This document shows positions 6,528 to 15,061 of a stretch of DNA of 15,061 nt, one piece after another. Each line of letters opens with the position of its first letter. The first letter of the stretch is position 1. The position numbers and the translations under genes are program-made. The notes under the pieces were generated by a model that was given only the letters and a program-made list of their open reading frames with translations, did not search any database and was not told where the DNA came from. Source of the stretch: Temnopleurus reevesii. Its lineage: Eukaryota; Echinodermata; Echinoidea; Temnopleuroida; Temnopleuridae. The stretch spans positions 66,698 through 81,758 of the forward strand of contig BQKZ01004242.1 of the NCBI GenBank assembly GCA_036244855.1. Reading direction: 5' to 3'.

Positions 6528-7385
6528 TATCTGTGATATTGCACGATGAGGGATTTATGAATCTTGATTTATGAGGAGAAAATTTGGTTTGTCTATATTA
6601 TACAGGAATGCAGGATAATTCTATTTGCCAAAGATGATTTATACAAGCAAATTTTGATTTGGTTTTGACTTGAGGTTTGATATTGCATCGATACATTCTT
6701 TGTTTATGCAATGTAATAAACATGTTGAAGAGATTGTGAAGAGATAGGAAATTTTTGTCGGAAAAGAGATGATGATGTTTTTGTAGTAATGGACAATTTC
6801 ACATGGGCAATATGAGAATTACAAGACATTTTTAGATTCACGTTCAATTTTGCAGGTTAGTTTTACAGCATCTTATTAGCGTAACTTTTGTAATGCTGTA
6901 TGATAGAAAGATTGTTAGCAACAGAATTGCATCAGAAGGTGCTTATCGTTGTTTTATGAAAATAGAATACTCACATCTAGGTAGTTCTGTTGGGGAGTTT
7001 AGTAATCAGTGTTTCTTGTTTGAAACTAGATTGGAGAAAAATTCCTACAAAACAGCGGCAGTTAGAGAAATACATACAGGTACAGTGTACAGTTCTTGCA
7101 AAATTGTCTTTTTTCTCATGTGGACATGCCTTTGCATGAAAGAGATGAAATACACTTGTTTTTATTTTTAGTTAGATCTAGTTACAATATTAGATTGGAA
7201 TATCTCCAGACTATCTTGATTTTATTTGGTTGTTCCTATGTTTTCTTGAAAAATGGATTCCATTTATTGAACAAAATTGAGTTTATAAACTGGAGGGTAT
7301 CAGAATTGCATTAGAAATTGAAGTATGGGGAATGAGGACATTTACAACATATTCTATAGTGATAGAGTAGAAAAGAAAGGAAAGT
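6528..7385. other. T/G-rich stretch without a recognisable gene
   Basis: The plus strand is rich in T and G (for example TTTTGATTTGGTTTTGACTT near 6653). Plus-strand frames of 72-92 codons occur at 6893-7171 and 7096-7314, but they overlap each other in different frames, lack recognisable domains and have no splice or codon-bias support. The sequence is compatible with intron or long UTR. Confidence 0.5.
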
Positions 7386-7590
7386 AAAACCTGTCTTTAT
7401 AGGCCACCTGCTTGTAAAAGGTAATATCCAGTGAGACTTGAAGGGCGAAATTTTCCAATTTGTTAATTTCGGACAATGTGTAGAGAAATTACTACTCTTT
7501 TGCATTCATTTGGTCAGTTTAATGTGTACTGTCATAGCATCCACCTGTAGTGACCACCTGTCTATAGTGGCCACTTTTCAGTTTCCCTTG
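7386..7590. repeat. degraded interspersed repeat with CCACCTGTCTATAGTGGCCAC motifs
   Basis: ACCTGTCTTTATAGGCCACC (7389-7408) recurs in related form as ACCTGTCTATAGTGGCCAC at 7556-7574, followed by a GTTTCCCTTGGGTG tail. From memory, similar GGCCACCTGTCTATA strings are repetitive in marine invertebrates. The element boundaries are not visible. Confidence 0.45.
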
Positions 7591-8184
7591 GGTGTACACT
7601 TTAGAAAGTGATGACCTTACATGCTGTGAATAGCACACATATTTGTGCCAAAATGTTACCCAACTCATGGTTTTTCAATATGTTCAGTCCATCGACTATA
7701 AAGTTTTAGCACACTGGAGAATACAACTTTGGGGTTTACCTTGTGAATGTTACATGATATATGTAACGTTACCCACGTTACATAATACATGCATATGTAC
7801 AAGTACAGAGTCCCTCCAATGAACCAAAAAGCTATGGGAAAATTATTGATCGATAGAGTCTATATCAGTGTACACCAAAATGTGTGCTGTAGAAACAATT
7901 AGCATGTACTGAAATGCCAAAATGGATATTCATATCATTGCCTCCATTGCCTAATTCAGACAGGTTCAATTATCTGAGAAATTAGTTTTCTAGGAGTCGT
8001 ATATTTTGAGCATAAACTGTCAGTGATTGGACAAGGAAAAGTGATTTTTAAAATCGAGACGACACAGTATATTTCATTTTCAGAGTATATGTGGAGGGCT
8101 GATCTCTTTCGCAATAAAGTAAAGTTATGTATTTTAATATGACTAATGAACAGAGATAGAGCACTTAAAAAGATGAAGAAATAA
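7591..8184. other. no gene seen; 9-bp inverted repeat at 7760-7784
   Basis: AT-rich sequence. TATGTAACG (7760-7768) and CGTTACATA (7776-7784) form a perfect 9-bp stem with a 7-base loop. A 108-codon minus-strand frame at 7956-8282 is low complexity: it reads through the TA-rich tract as Ile/Tyr repeats and is not believed to be a gene. Confidence 0.5.
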
Positions 8185-8236
8185 TAGATATATATGGAGA
8201 TATATATATAAATATATATAATATGTGTATATATTA
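8185..8236. repeat. (TA)n-rich low-complexity tract
   Basis: About 50 bases almost purely of TA/ATA steps with a few G interruptions. Confidence 0.9.
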
Positions 8237-8687
8237 ACAAAACCAATGAAGTCTTAAACATGTTGTATGTGATAAGAAGCAAATATGTTGAGAGTTTTAA
8301 TTGTACAGAAAGAGAAAGTGATTGTATATTGGTATATGTGCTAGACTGAGAATAAAAACGTATCTGTTCTTTTGTGTTGTGGTGGTACCAAGCTTGGATT
8401 TAAAAAATTAAGTGGATTGTGATGCTGTCGTCTGTAGTTTGCGTAAGTATGATGTTTGAGTTTTAAAAAACAGCTTGATTTTGGAGATACAATACAAAAG
8501 TTTATTGTGCAGTGTACTGTTGGTTTTAAAGACAACTCGTACGAATTGAAGCCCTCTTGTACATGAATGGGAAACTGGGAATCTTTTTGTATCGACCAGA
8601 AATATATCATTGTGATTAACCGATGCTCATTCATCATATCGTATGTTCACTGAGAAAATGTGTACACCGTCTTCAACACCTGACTAG
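8237..8687. other. no gene seen
   Basis: AT-rich sequence with a GAATAAAAAC motif at 8350. A 98-codon minus-strand frame (8341-8637) lacks any recognisable motif or splice support and is treated as chance. Confidence 0.45.
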
Positions 8688-8709
8688 TACACAGCCGTTC
8701 TGCTGTGTA
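8688..8709. repeat. perfect 8-bp hairpin adjoining the foldback array
   Basis: TACACAGC (8688-8695), loop CGTTCT, GCTGTGTA (8702-8709). It sits immediately left of the three-copy foldback array. Confidence 0.8.
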
Positions 8710-8715
8710 TAATAT

Positions 8716-8880
8716 CGGGGCGGTGTATCGCCAAGTTACAAAAGACTTTAAGAACGACTGGTATCATTTCTGGTGCTGATCTGAACTAGAATGTGACGCG
8801 TATTGCACTCGTTAACGTAGCCCAGTCATCCTTAAAATCGTGTGTAACTTTAAGAACGATGTGGTGAAACACCGTCCTGG
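8716..8880. mobile_element. foldback family element, array copy 1 of 3
   Basis: The left arm (CGGGGCGGTGTATCGCCAAG then CTTTAAGAACGACTGGTATC) pairs with the right arm (CCCAGTCATCCTTAAAATCG then TGTGTAACTTTAAGAACGAT and GGTGAAACACCGTCCTGG). The copy is joined directly to the next one at CCTGGC. Confidence 0.75.
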
Positions 8881-9028
8881 CTGGTGTTTCTCCAAGTCGC
8901 CTTCTAAAGTGAAGATTGACTTAAAGAAAGACTGGAGTTTGTTACTAAGTGCTGTATTTTCAGCTTCTTGATCGTACACCAGAAGAGTCATTCTTAAAGT
9001 CTTCTGTAACGTGGTGAAACGCCGCCCC
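8879..9028. mobile_element. foldback family element, array copy 2 of 3
   Basis: It begins GGCTGGTGTTTCTCCAAGTC and ends TCTTCTGTAACGTGGTGAAA then CGCCGCCCC. The arms pair over CTTCTAAAGT, TTAAAGAAAGACT and their reverse complements, with more mismatches than the flanking copies. It meets copy 3 at CCCCGGG (9025-9031). Confidence 0.65.
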
Positions 9029-9202
9029 GGGTTGTGTTTCATAAAGTTTTCTGTAGAGGTACGCATGCTTCTGCGCACGACTGGTGACCCTCTTCTGCAG
9101 TCTTTGACCCCTATATCGCTAAGCAAGCACCTGAGGAAGAGTCACCAGTCGTTCGTAGAATCATGCATAGCCTTTGAACATCTTTATGATACGTAACCGA
9201 GC
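9028..9202. mobile_element. foldback family element, array copy 3 of 3
   Basis: The left arm GGGTTGTGTTTCATAAAG, then AGGTACGCATGCTTCTGCGC and ACGACTGGTGACCCTCTTC, pairs with GAAGAGTCACCAGTCGTTCG, then TAGAATCATGCATAGCCTTT and CTTTATGATACGTAACC. Open frames across this array simply read the palindromes and are not genes. Confidence 0.8.
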
Positions 9203-10052
9203 TGTATAGAATAAAAATTTGGATATAACCCAAGCAAAAATCCATATTTCACCCATTTCTTCACATCCACCTGTGTAGAGATGTATCTACACTTTGTTGT
9301 CTTTGGAAATTTCATAATTGTGTCCTATTTTGTAACTGTTCGCAAATATTGTCTCGCATGAGAGGATAATAATCACGAGTCCTAAAGTTTGATAATTTGT
9401 ATCATATACATGTATAAAAGCTCTTATGCAAACTCATTAATATGTGTAAGGTGATATGCACATTTATGTTGTGACTCGTTTCCCAGGTGAAATAGCAGGT
9501 TCATTTGTAAAACATCTTCAGGTGACTATAATATGCTGCAGTAGGTCTGAAGTTAAAACTAAGAAGAACTGCTATAATCATTATGCAACATGCTCATCAT
9601 TTTCATAAACGTTATACAACCTTTTGATTTTTTTAAACTTCTTAATATGTTTTTTTTTTAAATACAAGTGTATGTTTAACAAGACATGTTGTGTTTATAA
9701 TATAACATTTTGTCATAACAGGGTACATAGATTAAGACTAGTTATGCTATCATTTAACCTTTTTTATACAAGTTATCATGTTTTTCACTATAACGGTTGA
9801 ATTTGAGAATAGTTGTTTTTTAATACTTTAGTGAAGTCTGCAGAGTAAAATGGCCCATTTTGTAACATGAATCAACATTGTGTGTGATAGATATCTTTAA
9901 GTAATAGTCCACTGTAGATAATGATTGTAAAAGAGACATTATCATTCGTAACCATGTTTATCTCCTTGAGAGCAATCCCATAAATCTCTCTACTTTTTTC
10001 GTACGTCCGACCCCATTTTTTCCTTTGTTACTTTACTCTAAGAACTTCTCAG
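9203..10052. other. 850 bases of AT-rich sequence, no gene seen
   Basis: Contains T runs near 9630 and 9653 and no long open frame on either strand. I see no repeat family, splice-bounded exon or RNA gene in it. Confidence 0.55.
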
Positions 10053-10340
10053 TGTGGAGGCGTCGTGGTGTAGTGGTTCTGACTCTCGCCTTTCAAGCCG
10101 AGGGTTGTAGGTTCGAACCCCACCCATGGCGTTAATTTCCTTCAGCAAGAAATTCATCCACACTGTGCTGCATGTGCTGCACTCAACCCAGGTGAGGTGA
10201 ATGGGTACCGGTCAGAAGAAATTCCTTGAATGCAGTGAGCGCCAAATGGTAGCCATGCTATAGCCGGGTAATAATGCACAGAACACTTTGAAGCACTTTG
10301 TATTAAGCACTTTATCAATGTTGTGTATTATTATTATTAG
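10053..10340 (+). mobile_element. tRNA-Glu-derived SINE, full length
   Basis: A tRNA-like head (about 10058-10130) carries a box A (TGGTGTAGTGG) and a box B (GGTTCGAACCC). An anticodon arm reads CTCG-C-CTTTCAA-G-CCGAG; its seven-base loop has TTC in the anticodon position, pointing to tRNA-Glu(UUC). A tRNA-unrelated body follows (TTCCTTCAGCAAGAAATTC, GAATGGGTACCGGTCAGAAG, TGGTAGCCATGCTATAGCCG), then a LINE-like tail (AAGCACTTTATCAATGTTGT) and a TTA triplet run (10328-10339). A 5'-truncated relative lies at 13914. The acceptor stem is not intact, so this is not a functional tRNA gene. No clear target-site duplication was found. Confidence 0.85.
10066..10120 (+). promoter_or_regulatory. internal RNA polymerase III promoter (box A and box B) of the SINE
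   Basis: Box A TGGTGTAGTGG at 10066-10076 and box B GGTTCGAACCC at 10110-10120, each one base from the usual consensus (TRGCNNAGYGG and GGTTCGANTCC), spaced 33 bases apart as in tRNA genes. Confidence 0.75.
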
Positions 10341-11160
10341 CATTGAGCCATACTCACCTCAGAGCTTTACACCTTATTATAAAATTAGATACGAAGAATG
10401 AAAAGCTCTTGCAGGAAATTGATTTTTTTTTTGTTGGGCGTCTGCATGTACAAAATTTATGAAATTGCCCTCCCCCCTCCCCCTCCAAAAAAAAAGGAAT
10501 TGTTTGAATGCACAAGAATGACCGTTGTGAACAATAGCATTGGTTGATTACTTTTCCTTATTTTTGTAACAGATTTCATGTAGAAAATAAGACCTAGAAT
10601 GGAATAAAAAGTCCTAAAATGTCTGAAAATGACCATTCAGTCATTATTTCACATGTTATCCTATAATTCTAATGTGATTTTTGTTAAATTTTGAATGAGG
10701 TCAGGCTATATCTAGAGGGTCGGTCAATCTTGTACATCCAAACAATTTTTCTTTTTCTATATTTTCCCTCCTTTGAGTAAGAACACATCTCAGTATTTTT
10801 AAGATTATGAAGGATTTAATCATGTTGGAGTACTGATATGCTGCTATATCTTATTGTACAGTAAAATAAACATCATTATCAAAATTACAAATATATGCAT
10901 TGATCATCACACTTAACCATGTCTGTACACATTGATGGTGCATCATCGTTTTGTAATCGCAAGCTCCTGTTTCCCATTTTGAGTGTAATCTGTATATTTG
11001 TGTATTTCTCTATGAATGTGTTGGAATTAAATTTTCTTTGCCCTTTTAAAAGGAGTTTTACCAATGGAATCTTTGATTGATCAGTGTATAACATTGGAAT
11101 ATTATTTAAGAATTGCGAGTCATGACTTAGAATAGGTTAAGAATTTCCAAGACTTTCCGA
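10341..11160. other. no gene seen; pyrimidine tract at 10468-10486
   Basis: AT-rich sequence with AATAAA motifs near 10602 and 10864. CCC-T-CCCCCC-T-CCCCC-T-CC followed by an A run (10468-10495) gives a G-rich tract on the minus strand that could fold as an imperfect quadruplex. A 69-codon minus-strand frame at 10885-11094 has no support as a gene. Confidence 0.5.
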
Positions 11161-11297
11161 TGTTGCTAGAAAGTTGATCGTAATTTGATCAATTTCCTTC
11201 ACGCACAGTCTTTGTCATTACCAAGACGAGCAGGTTAATATGATTGTGATAGGCTTGTGCCGATGGAGTGCAACATGCAATTAACTTTCTAGCAACA
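11161..11297. mobile_element. small TIR element (137 bp)
   Basis: Perfect 15-bp inverted repeats TGTTGCTAGAAAGTT (11161-11175) and AACTTTCTAGCAACA (11283-11297) bound a non-coding interior. The size and structure fit a MITE, but target-site duplications are not evident. Confidence 0.65.
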
Positions 11298-11727
11298 CCC
11301 CATCAGCTTTTTCAAAATAATCAGGGAACTTTGTATCATGATAATTGACATTGTCATTGGTTTATTTTCATATTTTTCTCATTTCATGACATATTTAACG
11401 TTCTAGGGATTAGCACTCTGCTTATAATTATCTAAATCTTTTCTGGTTACATAGTTACATAAATGACCCTTCTGGGTATACATTATACTTTCCATGTATC
11501 TGTCATTTGAGCATTATGATTTTCTATTTCATTCAAGTCAATTATACCGTGTTTATTGGTATATTTTTTTTAGCGGGCATTGCAGGAGAGTTTCTCATGA
11601 TTCTATGCTATGATGCAAAAAGAAAAGAAAAGAAAAAGGGGCACTTTTTAATTGTTTCACTTACACTTTTCAGGATGCATATAACAAGTGAAACCACTCA
11701 TGCATGAAAATGATATCAGTCTATTTG
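11298..11727. other. no gene seen; AAAAGAAAAG-type purine run near 11618
   Basis: AT-rich sequence with a short purine-rich simple repeat (11616-11640). The plus-strand frames here are short and overlap the repeat downstream. Confidence 0.5.
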
Positions 11728-11773
11728 ATAACATTCAAGACAGTTTTATTTGGGACATTCACAGAAATATACA

Positions 11774-11952
11774 ACTGGGGAGGTGTTTCACCAAGTCTTT
11801 CTTAAAGTTACGCACAACTTTACATTCGACTGGTATCAATTCTTGCGCTGAATGCGCGCACTATTATGAATTAATACGCACAAGAAGGGATACCAGTCGA
11901 ACGGAAAGTCGTGCGTAAAGTCTTTCTTATCTTTGTGAAACGACTCCCCGGG
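11774..11952. mobile_element. foldback family element, inner copy 1
   Basis: The left arm (GGGGAGGTGTTTCACCAAG, then TTACGCACAACTTTACATTC and GACTGGTATC) pairs with the right arm (GGGATACCAGTCGAACGGAA, then AGTCGTGCGTAAAGTCTTTC and TTTGTGAAACGACTCCCC). This is one of the best-paired copies in the window, with arms of about 70 bases. Confidence 0.85.
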
Positions 11953-12124
11953 TTGTGTTTCATAAAGCCTTGCGTAGATCTAGGCACGACTGTATGATCC
12001 ACTGGTGATCTTTTCTCGCACTCAATGAAAACTGCTGACTCTGAATTGCACCGAAGGAAGGATCACCAGCAGAACGTACAGTCGTGCATATATCTACACA
12101 CAGCTTTATGGAACACAACCTGGG
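11949..12124. mobile_element. foldback family element, inner copy 2
   Basis: It begins GGGTTGTGTTTCATAAAGCC directly after the CCCC of copy 1 (junction CCCCGGG) and ends GCTTTATGGAACACAACCTG then GG. The arms AGGCACGACTGTATGATCCA then CTGGTGATC and GATCACCAGCAGAACGTACA then GTCGTGCATATATCTAC are inverted copies of each other. Confidence 0.8.
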
Positions 12125-12171
12125 TTCTACATTTCTGAAAATGTCCCACATAAAACTGTTTTGAATGTTAT

Positions 12172-12527
12172 TATATGCATTTAGACATTTGGAAAGTGAT
12201 CCCTTACTTATTTCGAATCGTGTATATGACAAAAACTTTCCATCGTCGCTAGGCAGGCCCGACATATTTTGTACAAAAGCAGATACCTTGTCATTGCTGT
12301 TCACATCTATGCTGCAAACTGAACCACATCAAGTGTGAGTGCGTGTGTGTACTGTACATAAATATGGAACTATCATTTTAACCTTTTGATTTCTGAGTTC
12401 TCTAATTCCCATAGACTTTGTGTAGGGAGAACCTGATTCCAGTAGTCAATGGGTTAATCTCTTGACTCCTGAGTTATACAATTTATATAGGATTTGTACA
12501 GGGATCTCCAAGTTGCAGGAGATGGGG
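12172..12527. other. no gene seen
   Basis: AT-rich sequence with a short GT-rich patch at 12330-12346 (GTGAGTGCGTGTGTGT). The minus-strand frame overlapping this stretch runs out of the palindromic element and is not credible as a gene. Confidence 0.5.
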
Positions 12528-12694
12528 GTGTTGTTCAAAAGTTGCAATTAATCGTAAGTTCAGTTGATCGAAACGTGCCAATCAAAATCATTGTTTCATG
12601 CGTGTCTTGACAAATGCGCATACTGTGCGCGAATGAAAATGGATGTAAAAATTTGCAAAGTTGCAGTTGATTGGCAGTTGATTTTGAACAACAC
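12528..12694. mobile_element. small TIR element (about 167 bp)
   Basis: GTGTTGTTCAAAA (12528-12540) is perfectly inverted at 12682-12694 (TTTTGAACAACAC). Sub-terminal TTGCA and CAGTTGAT motifs recur inside each end. It has no coding capacity and looks MITE-like. Confidence 0.65.
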
Positions 12695-12862
12695 TCCAAC
12701 AGAAGAATAGTATTTTGGAAAATCATGGCATTCCTTGCTTTTTCCATTATTGAATCTAAAGAAGATGTTCAAGTATTTGTTCATTTCTGGCTCATATTCA
12801 CATAGATGACGTAATGTAATGCCCACCTTTCATTTCCATGATCGGACTTACAAGATATAGAA

Positions 12863-13040
12863 TACAGTCAAACCTCATTATAACGAGGTCCTTGGGACCA
12901 GAGAAATTATCTTTTCATATCCAAAACCTTGTTATATCAGGGCCAGAACACAATGAAATGCAAAGAGATGGGACAAGGAAATACCTTGCTATAGCGTGGT
13001 CTCATTATATCAGTGCTCTTAATAACGAGATTGGACTGTA
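12863..13040. mobile_element. pogo/Tigger-like MITE (178 bp)
   Basis: TACAGTCAAACCTCATTATA then ACGAG at the left (from 12863) matches, inverted, AATAACGAGATTGGACTGTA at the right (to 13040). CAGT ends flanked by TA on both sides fit the pogo/Tigger branch of the Tc1/mariner superfamily. The interior (CCTTGGGACCAGAGAAATTA, CCTTGTTATATCAG, CTTGCTATAGCG) repeats the TTATAACGAGG-like theme. An overlapping 74-codon frame is incidental. Confidence 0.75.
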
Positions 13041-13305
13041 CCAACGATCTTTATTCCTTTGAAATGAATGTTACACTGACATATTTGAATTCATATGCAA
13101 CTTTTCTTACAGATTTTTCAGCTCGATCCTAGATTTGGCAGAGATTTTATTCATCTATTTGCACATTTCTCCAACTCGGAGCATTTTATCAGGATGATTT
13201 AGAATAAATCTGTAGTTAATCCGTTAAAAGAATAAGTATTTTATCATACTACTGTATAAATAATGGGAAACTCGGTGATCCACAATACATGTATTGCAAC
13301 ATCAT
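13041..13305. other. no gene seen
   Basis: AT-rich unique sequence between two small TIR elements; no features recognised. Confidence 0.5.
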
Positions 13306-13432
13306 GGGCCTGTAATATACAAAATGCAATTAAACTTTACAATAAATGTTAATCGTAAGTCTATGGAAAAATGTGTACCAAAGAGATACAATTATTTTTG
13401 CAATTAATTGTATCTCTCTATGTTACAGGCCC
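13306..13432. mobile_element. small inverted-repeat element with internal hairpin
   Basis: GGGCCTGTAA (13306-13315) is inverted at 13423-13432 (TTACAGGCCC). Inside, AGAGATACAATTA (13382-13394) and TAATTGTATCTCT (13405-13417) form a perfect 13-bp stem with a 10-base loop. The 127-bp size fits a MITE or foldback, but target-site duplications are not clear. Confidence 0.55.
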
Positions 13433-13913
13433 CATAGCTCATAAAAGTTTTCTCAATATTATTCCTTTGCTGGTGTTGCATTGGTGTCTGTTTTGGTGTG
13501 AATAATGGATAAACGCCATCATTAACAATGCAAAAAGCATTTTATTGTAACAAAAATGTACTTAAATGTATGAAATATGTACAGAAAGCATTTCACTTTA
13601 TGTAAAGAGTCTATAGTTTTAGTTCTAAAAAAAGTGTTGATAATTTGTATCACAGTGATCTCTTTGCTTGTTAACATGTTGTTTAGCCATGCGATTTCGG
13701 TCATTTTTTTTAAATGCTAGGCAGTGTGTGAACATGTCTTTTGTTTCTGTGCATGCCGTACAATATGGCAACTTGGAATTAATGCTTTGTGGGTGTTATG
13801 CATACATAGATGGAATTGAAATTTGTAACATCGAAATAAAATGTGTCATGTGTATTATAGAAATGTGGTATTTTTATTATATTTGTTTCCCTTGGTGTAT
13901 TGTAGCTTCTAGT
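13433..13913. other. no gene seen
   Basis: AT-rich sequence. A 102-codon plus-strand frame (13668-13976) is Cys/Ile-rich, runs into the SINE fragment and has no recognisable domain, so it is treated as chance. Confidence 0.5.
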
Positions 13914-14118
13914 TCGTCAATTTCCTTCAGCAAGAAATGTATCCGCATTGTGCTGCATTCAATGCAGGTTAGATGAATGGGTATCGGTAGGAAGAAATTC
14001 CTAGAATGCAGTGAGCATCGAATGGTAGCCATGCAATACTGTAGTCGGGTAATAATGCTCAGAGCACTTAGAAACACTTCGTATTCAGCGCTATATAAAT
14101 GTTGTGTATTATTATTAT
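13914..14118 (+). mobile_element. 5'-truncated SINE copy (same family as 10053)
   Basis: Homology begins at GTCAATTTCCTTCAGCAAGA, the first tRNA-unrelated part of the full copy, so the whole tRNA head with its pol III promoter is missing. The body (GAATGGGTATCGGTAGGAAG, TGGTAGCCATGCAATACTGT) and the tail (TTCAGCGCTATATAAATGTT then a TTA run) are kept. The tail form GCGCTATATAAATG is likely closer to the ancestral one than the GCACTTTATCAATG of the other copy. Confidence 0.8.
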
Positions 14119-14948
14119 ATCAAGATGTCATGAATTTGCTCACAAACACCAGCCAGTCGCATTAAATTGTCAAACCAAAAGTCTCAGTGAAACAAGTGCT
14201 GATAAATATTAAGCCATTTTGCAATTCTCCCTATCGCACATAGCTCTTCAAATCTGAACGAATGTGGCACCGTAATTATTTTGCCTCTCCTTATGAAGAA
14301 ATTTGCATAATAATTTGGAACTATGAGTAAATCGGCCTATATTGACTGGATTGGACAGATTACATGACCAAAGAAACGTCAACGTGTCTATCACAAATTA
14401 TATCCAGAGAATATTCAGAAATTATGTTGAATCATGCCAAATTTATCTAAACAGAAATATAGAAAATTATTTTCCACATGGAGTATAAACTTTCAGTGTT
14501 CGTGTGCATCATACAGAGTGGAAATTTTCGAAATTTGAGAAAATAAAACCCTGCGAAAATTTCAGCTTACCAGGTATACAGTGATAGAAAATCATGGACC
14601 ATAGCCAGGAAAATATGTTTGAATACTATGGCTTAATACTTTGAAACTTCTGTTAACATGAAGTACAAATAGTGATAAAAACGGTAAAATTGCCATCACT
14701 GCATAATTATCACAGCGCAGAATGAGTGATTTAACTGATTTTTAAGTACAAATATACATTATGTCTGCCCATTCGAATTTCATTAGATAATTATAGGCAG
14801 CATAAAGATTTGCAACAAAATACCAAAATAGTAATATAAAAAGGGAATTTTCTATGACTGATTAAATGGCAGGATAGTAATCAATATCAATATCAGAGGC
14901 AAGAATCAAGACATTATATTACAATTTGATATCATAATAATAATAATA
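14119..14948. other. no gene seen; small hairpin at 14521-14563 and (ATA)n at 14934-14948
   Basis: AT-rich sequence. GAAATTTTCG (14521-14530) is perfectly inverted as CGAAAATTTC (14554-14563). An ATA triplet run ends at the TA that adjoins the next element. Confidence 0.55.
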
Positions 14949-15061
14949 CACTACTCAAAAAAAGTTAAGGAACACTTTTTAAAACGTACATAAAGATTTT
15001 ATACAAGGTGTTTTATTTCTGGAAATACCTCAGTACAACTGTCCTAAATGTCCTTAAACAC
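14949..15061 (+). mobile_element. probable left end of a Tc1/mariner-like element, cut by the window
   Basis: Right after a TA step, CACTACTCAAAAAAAGTTAA then GGAACACTTTTT resembles the terminal inverted repeats (CACTRCTCAAAAAA-type) of Tc1/mariner-related elements as I recall them. The other end, and any transposase, would be beyond 15061. Confidence 0.5.

Larger units (their letters stand above)
11728..12171. mobile_element. outer inverted repeat enclosing two foldback elements
   Basis: The left arm 11728-11769 (ATAACATTCAAGACAGTTTT then ATTTGGGACATTCACAGAAA) is repeated inverted at 12131-12171 (ATTTCTGAAAATGTCCCACA then TAAAACTGTTTTGAATGTTA), about 42 bases with four or five differences. 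Between them lie two complete foldback elements in tandem (11774-11952 and 11949-12124). This makes a nested palindrome of about 444 bp. Confidence 0.8.

Noticed and set aside
7956..8282. 108-codon minus-strand frame with a hydrophobic Ile/Tyr segment
   Set aside because: The apparent membrane segment is the TA-rich tract translated; composition is low complexity and no motif is present.
8812..9126. 104-codon minus-strand frame with repeated PGRCFTT/PGRRFTT peptides
   Set aside because: It lies wholly in the foldback array; the repeated peptides are the GGTGTTTCAC-type element ends read in one frame.
10058..10130. Functional tRNA-Glu gene
   Set aside because: Box A, box B and the TTC anticodon loop are visible, but the acceptor stem is not paired and the sequence continues into a SINE body with a second copy elsewhere.
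13668..13976. 102-codon plus-strand Cys-rich frame as a small secreted protein
   Set aside because: There is no regular signal peptide followed by a cysteine pattern, and the 3' third is SINE sequence.

Overview
This window looks like nuclear DNA of a marine invertebrate animal, probably a deuterostome and most likely an echinoderm. The evidence is AT-rich sequence, short exons split by GT-AG introns, and dense short non-autonomous repeats: foldback elements, TIR elements and a tRNA-Glu-derived SINE with a (TTA)n tail. The foldback repeats, with motifs such as GTCGTGCGTA and CGACTGGTGA, resemble sea-urchin-type repeats as I remember them. The species is not determined. Nothing looks prokaryotic.

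Positions 1-4391 hold the 3' end of one plus-strand protein-coding gene. Three exons (2475-2605, 3566-3649, 4329-4391) join in a consistent frame, with phase 0 at both introns, and end at a TAG. They give a C-terminal segment of about 92 residues rich in predicted beta strand. I do not recognise the family. A 3' UTR follows, with candidate AATAAA signals at 4623 and 4911. The introns are heavily remodelled. Upstream of exon A is an array of about 170-bp units copied from exon A's own acceptor and 5' half (447-1345). It is followed by a 916-bp TIR element (1497-2412) made of 160-bp units that carry DR1-type nuclear-receptor motifs. Upstream of exon B is a duplicated segment that includes a copy of exon B's acceptor region (3062-3460).

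Positions about 5000-15061 show no convincing coding sequence. They hold a direct-repeat-flanked hairpin (5251-5665), a 210-bp foldback element (6080-6289), and seven or so copies of one foldback family across the window (one half copy, one single, a three-copy tandem array at 8716-9202, and a two-copy array at 11774-12124 nested in another inverted repeat). There are also three small TIR elements (11161, 12528, 13306), a pogo/Tigger-like MITE (12863-13040), two SINE copies (10053 and 13914), and the probable left end of a Tc1/mariner-like element running off the right edge (14949).

The most unusual points are the splice-site-bearing tandem duplications in front of two consecutive exons, the repeated DR1 motifs inside a transposable element, the GC-rich restriction-site-dense insert at 2652-2702, and the head-to-tail foldback arrays joined at CCCCGGG.
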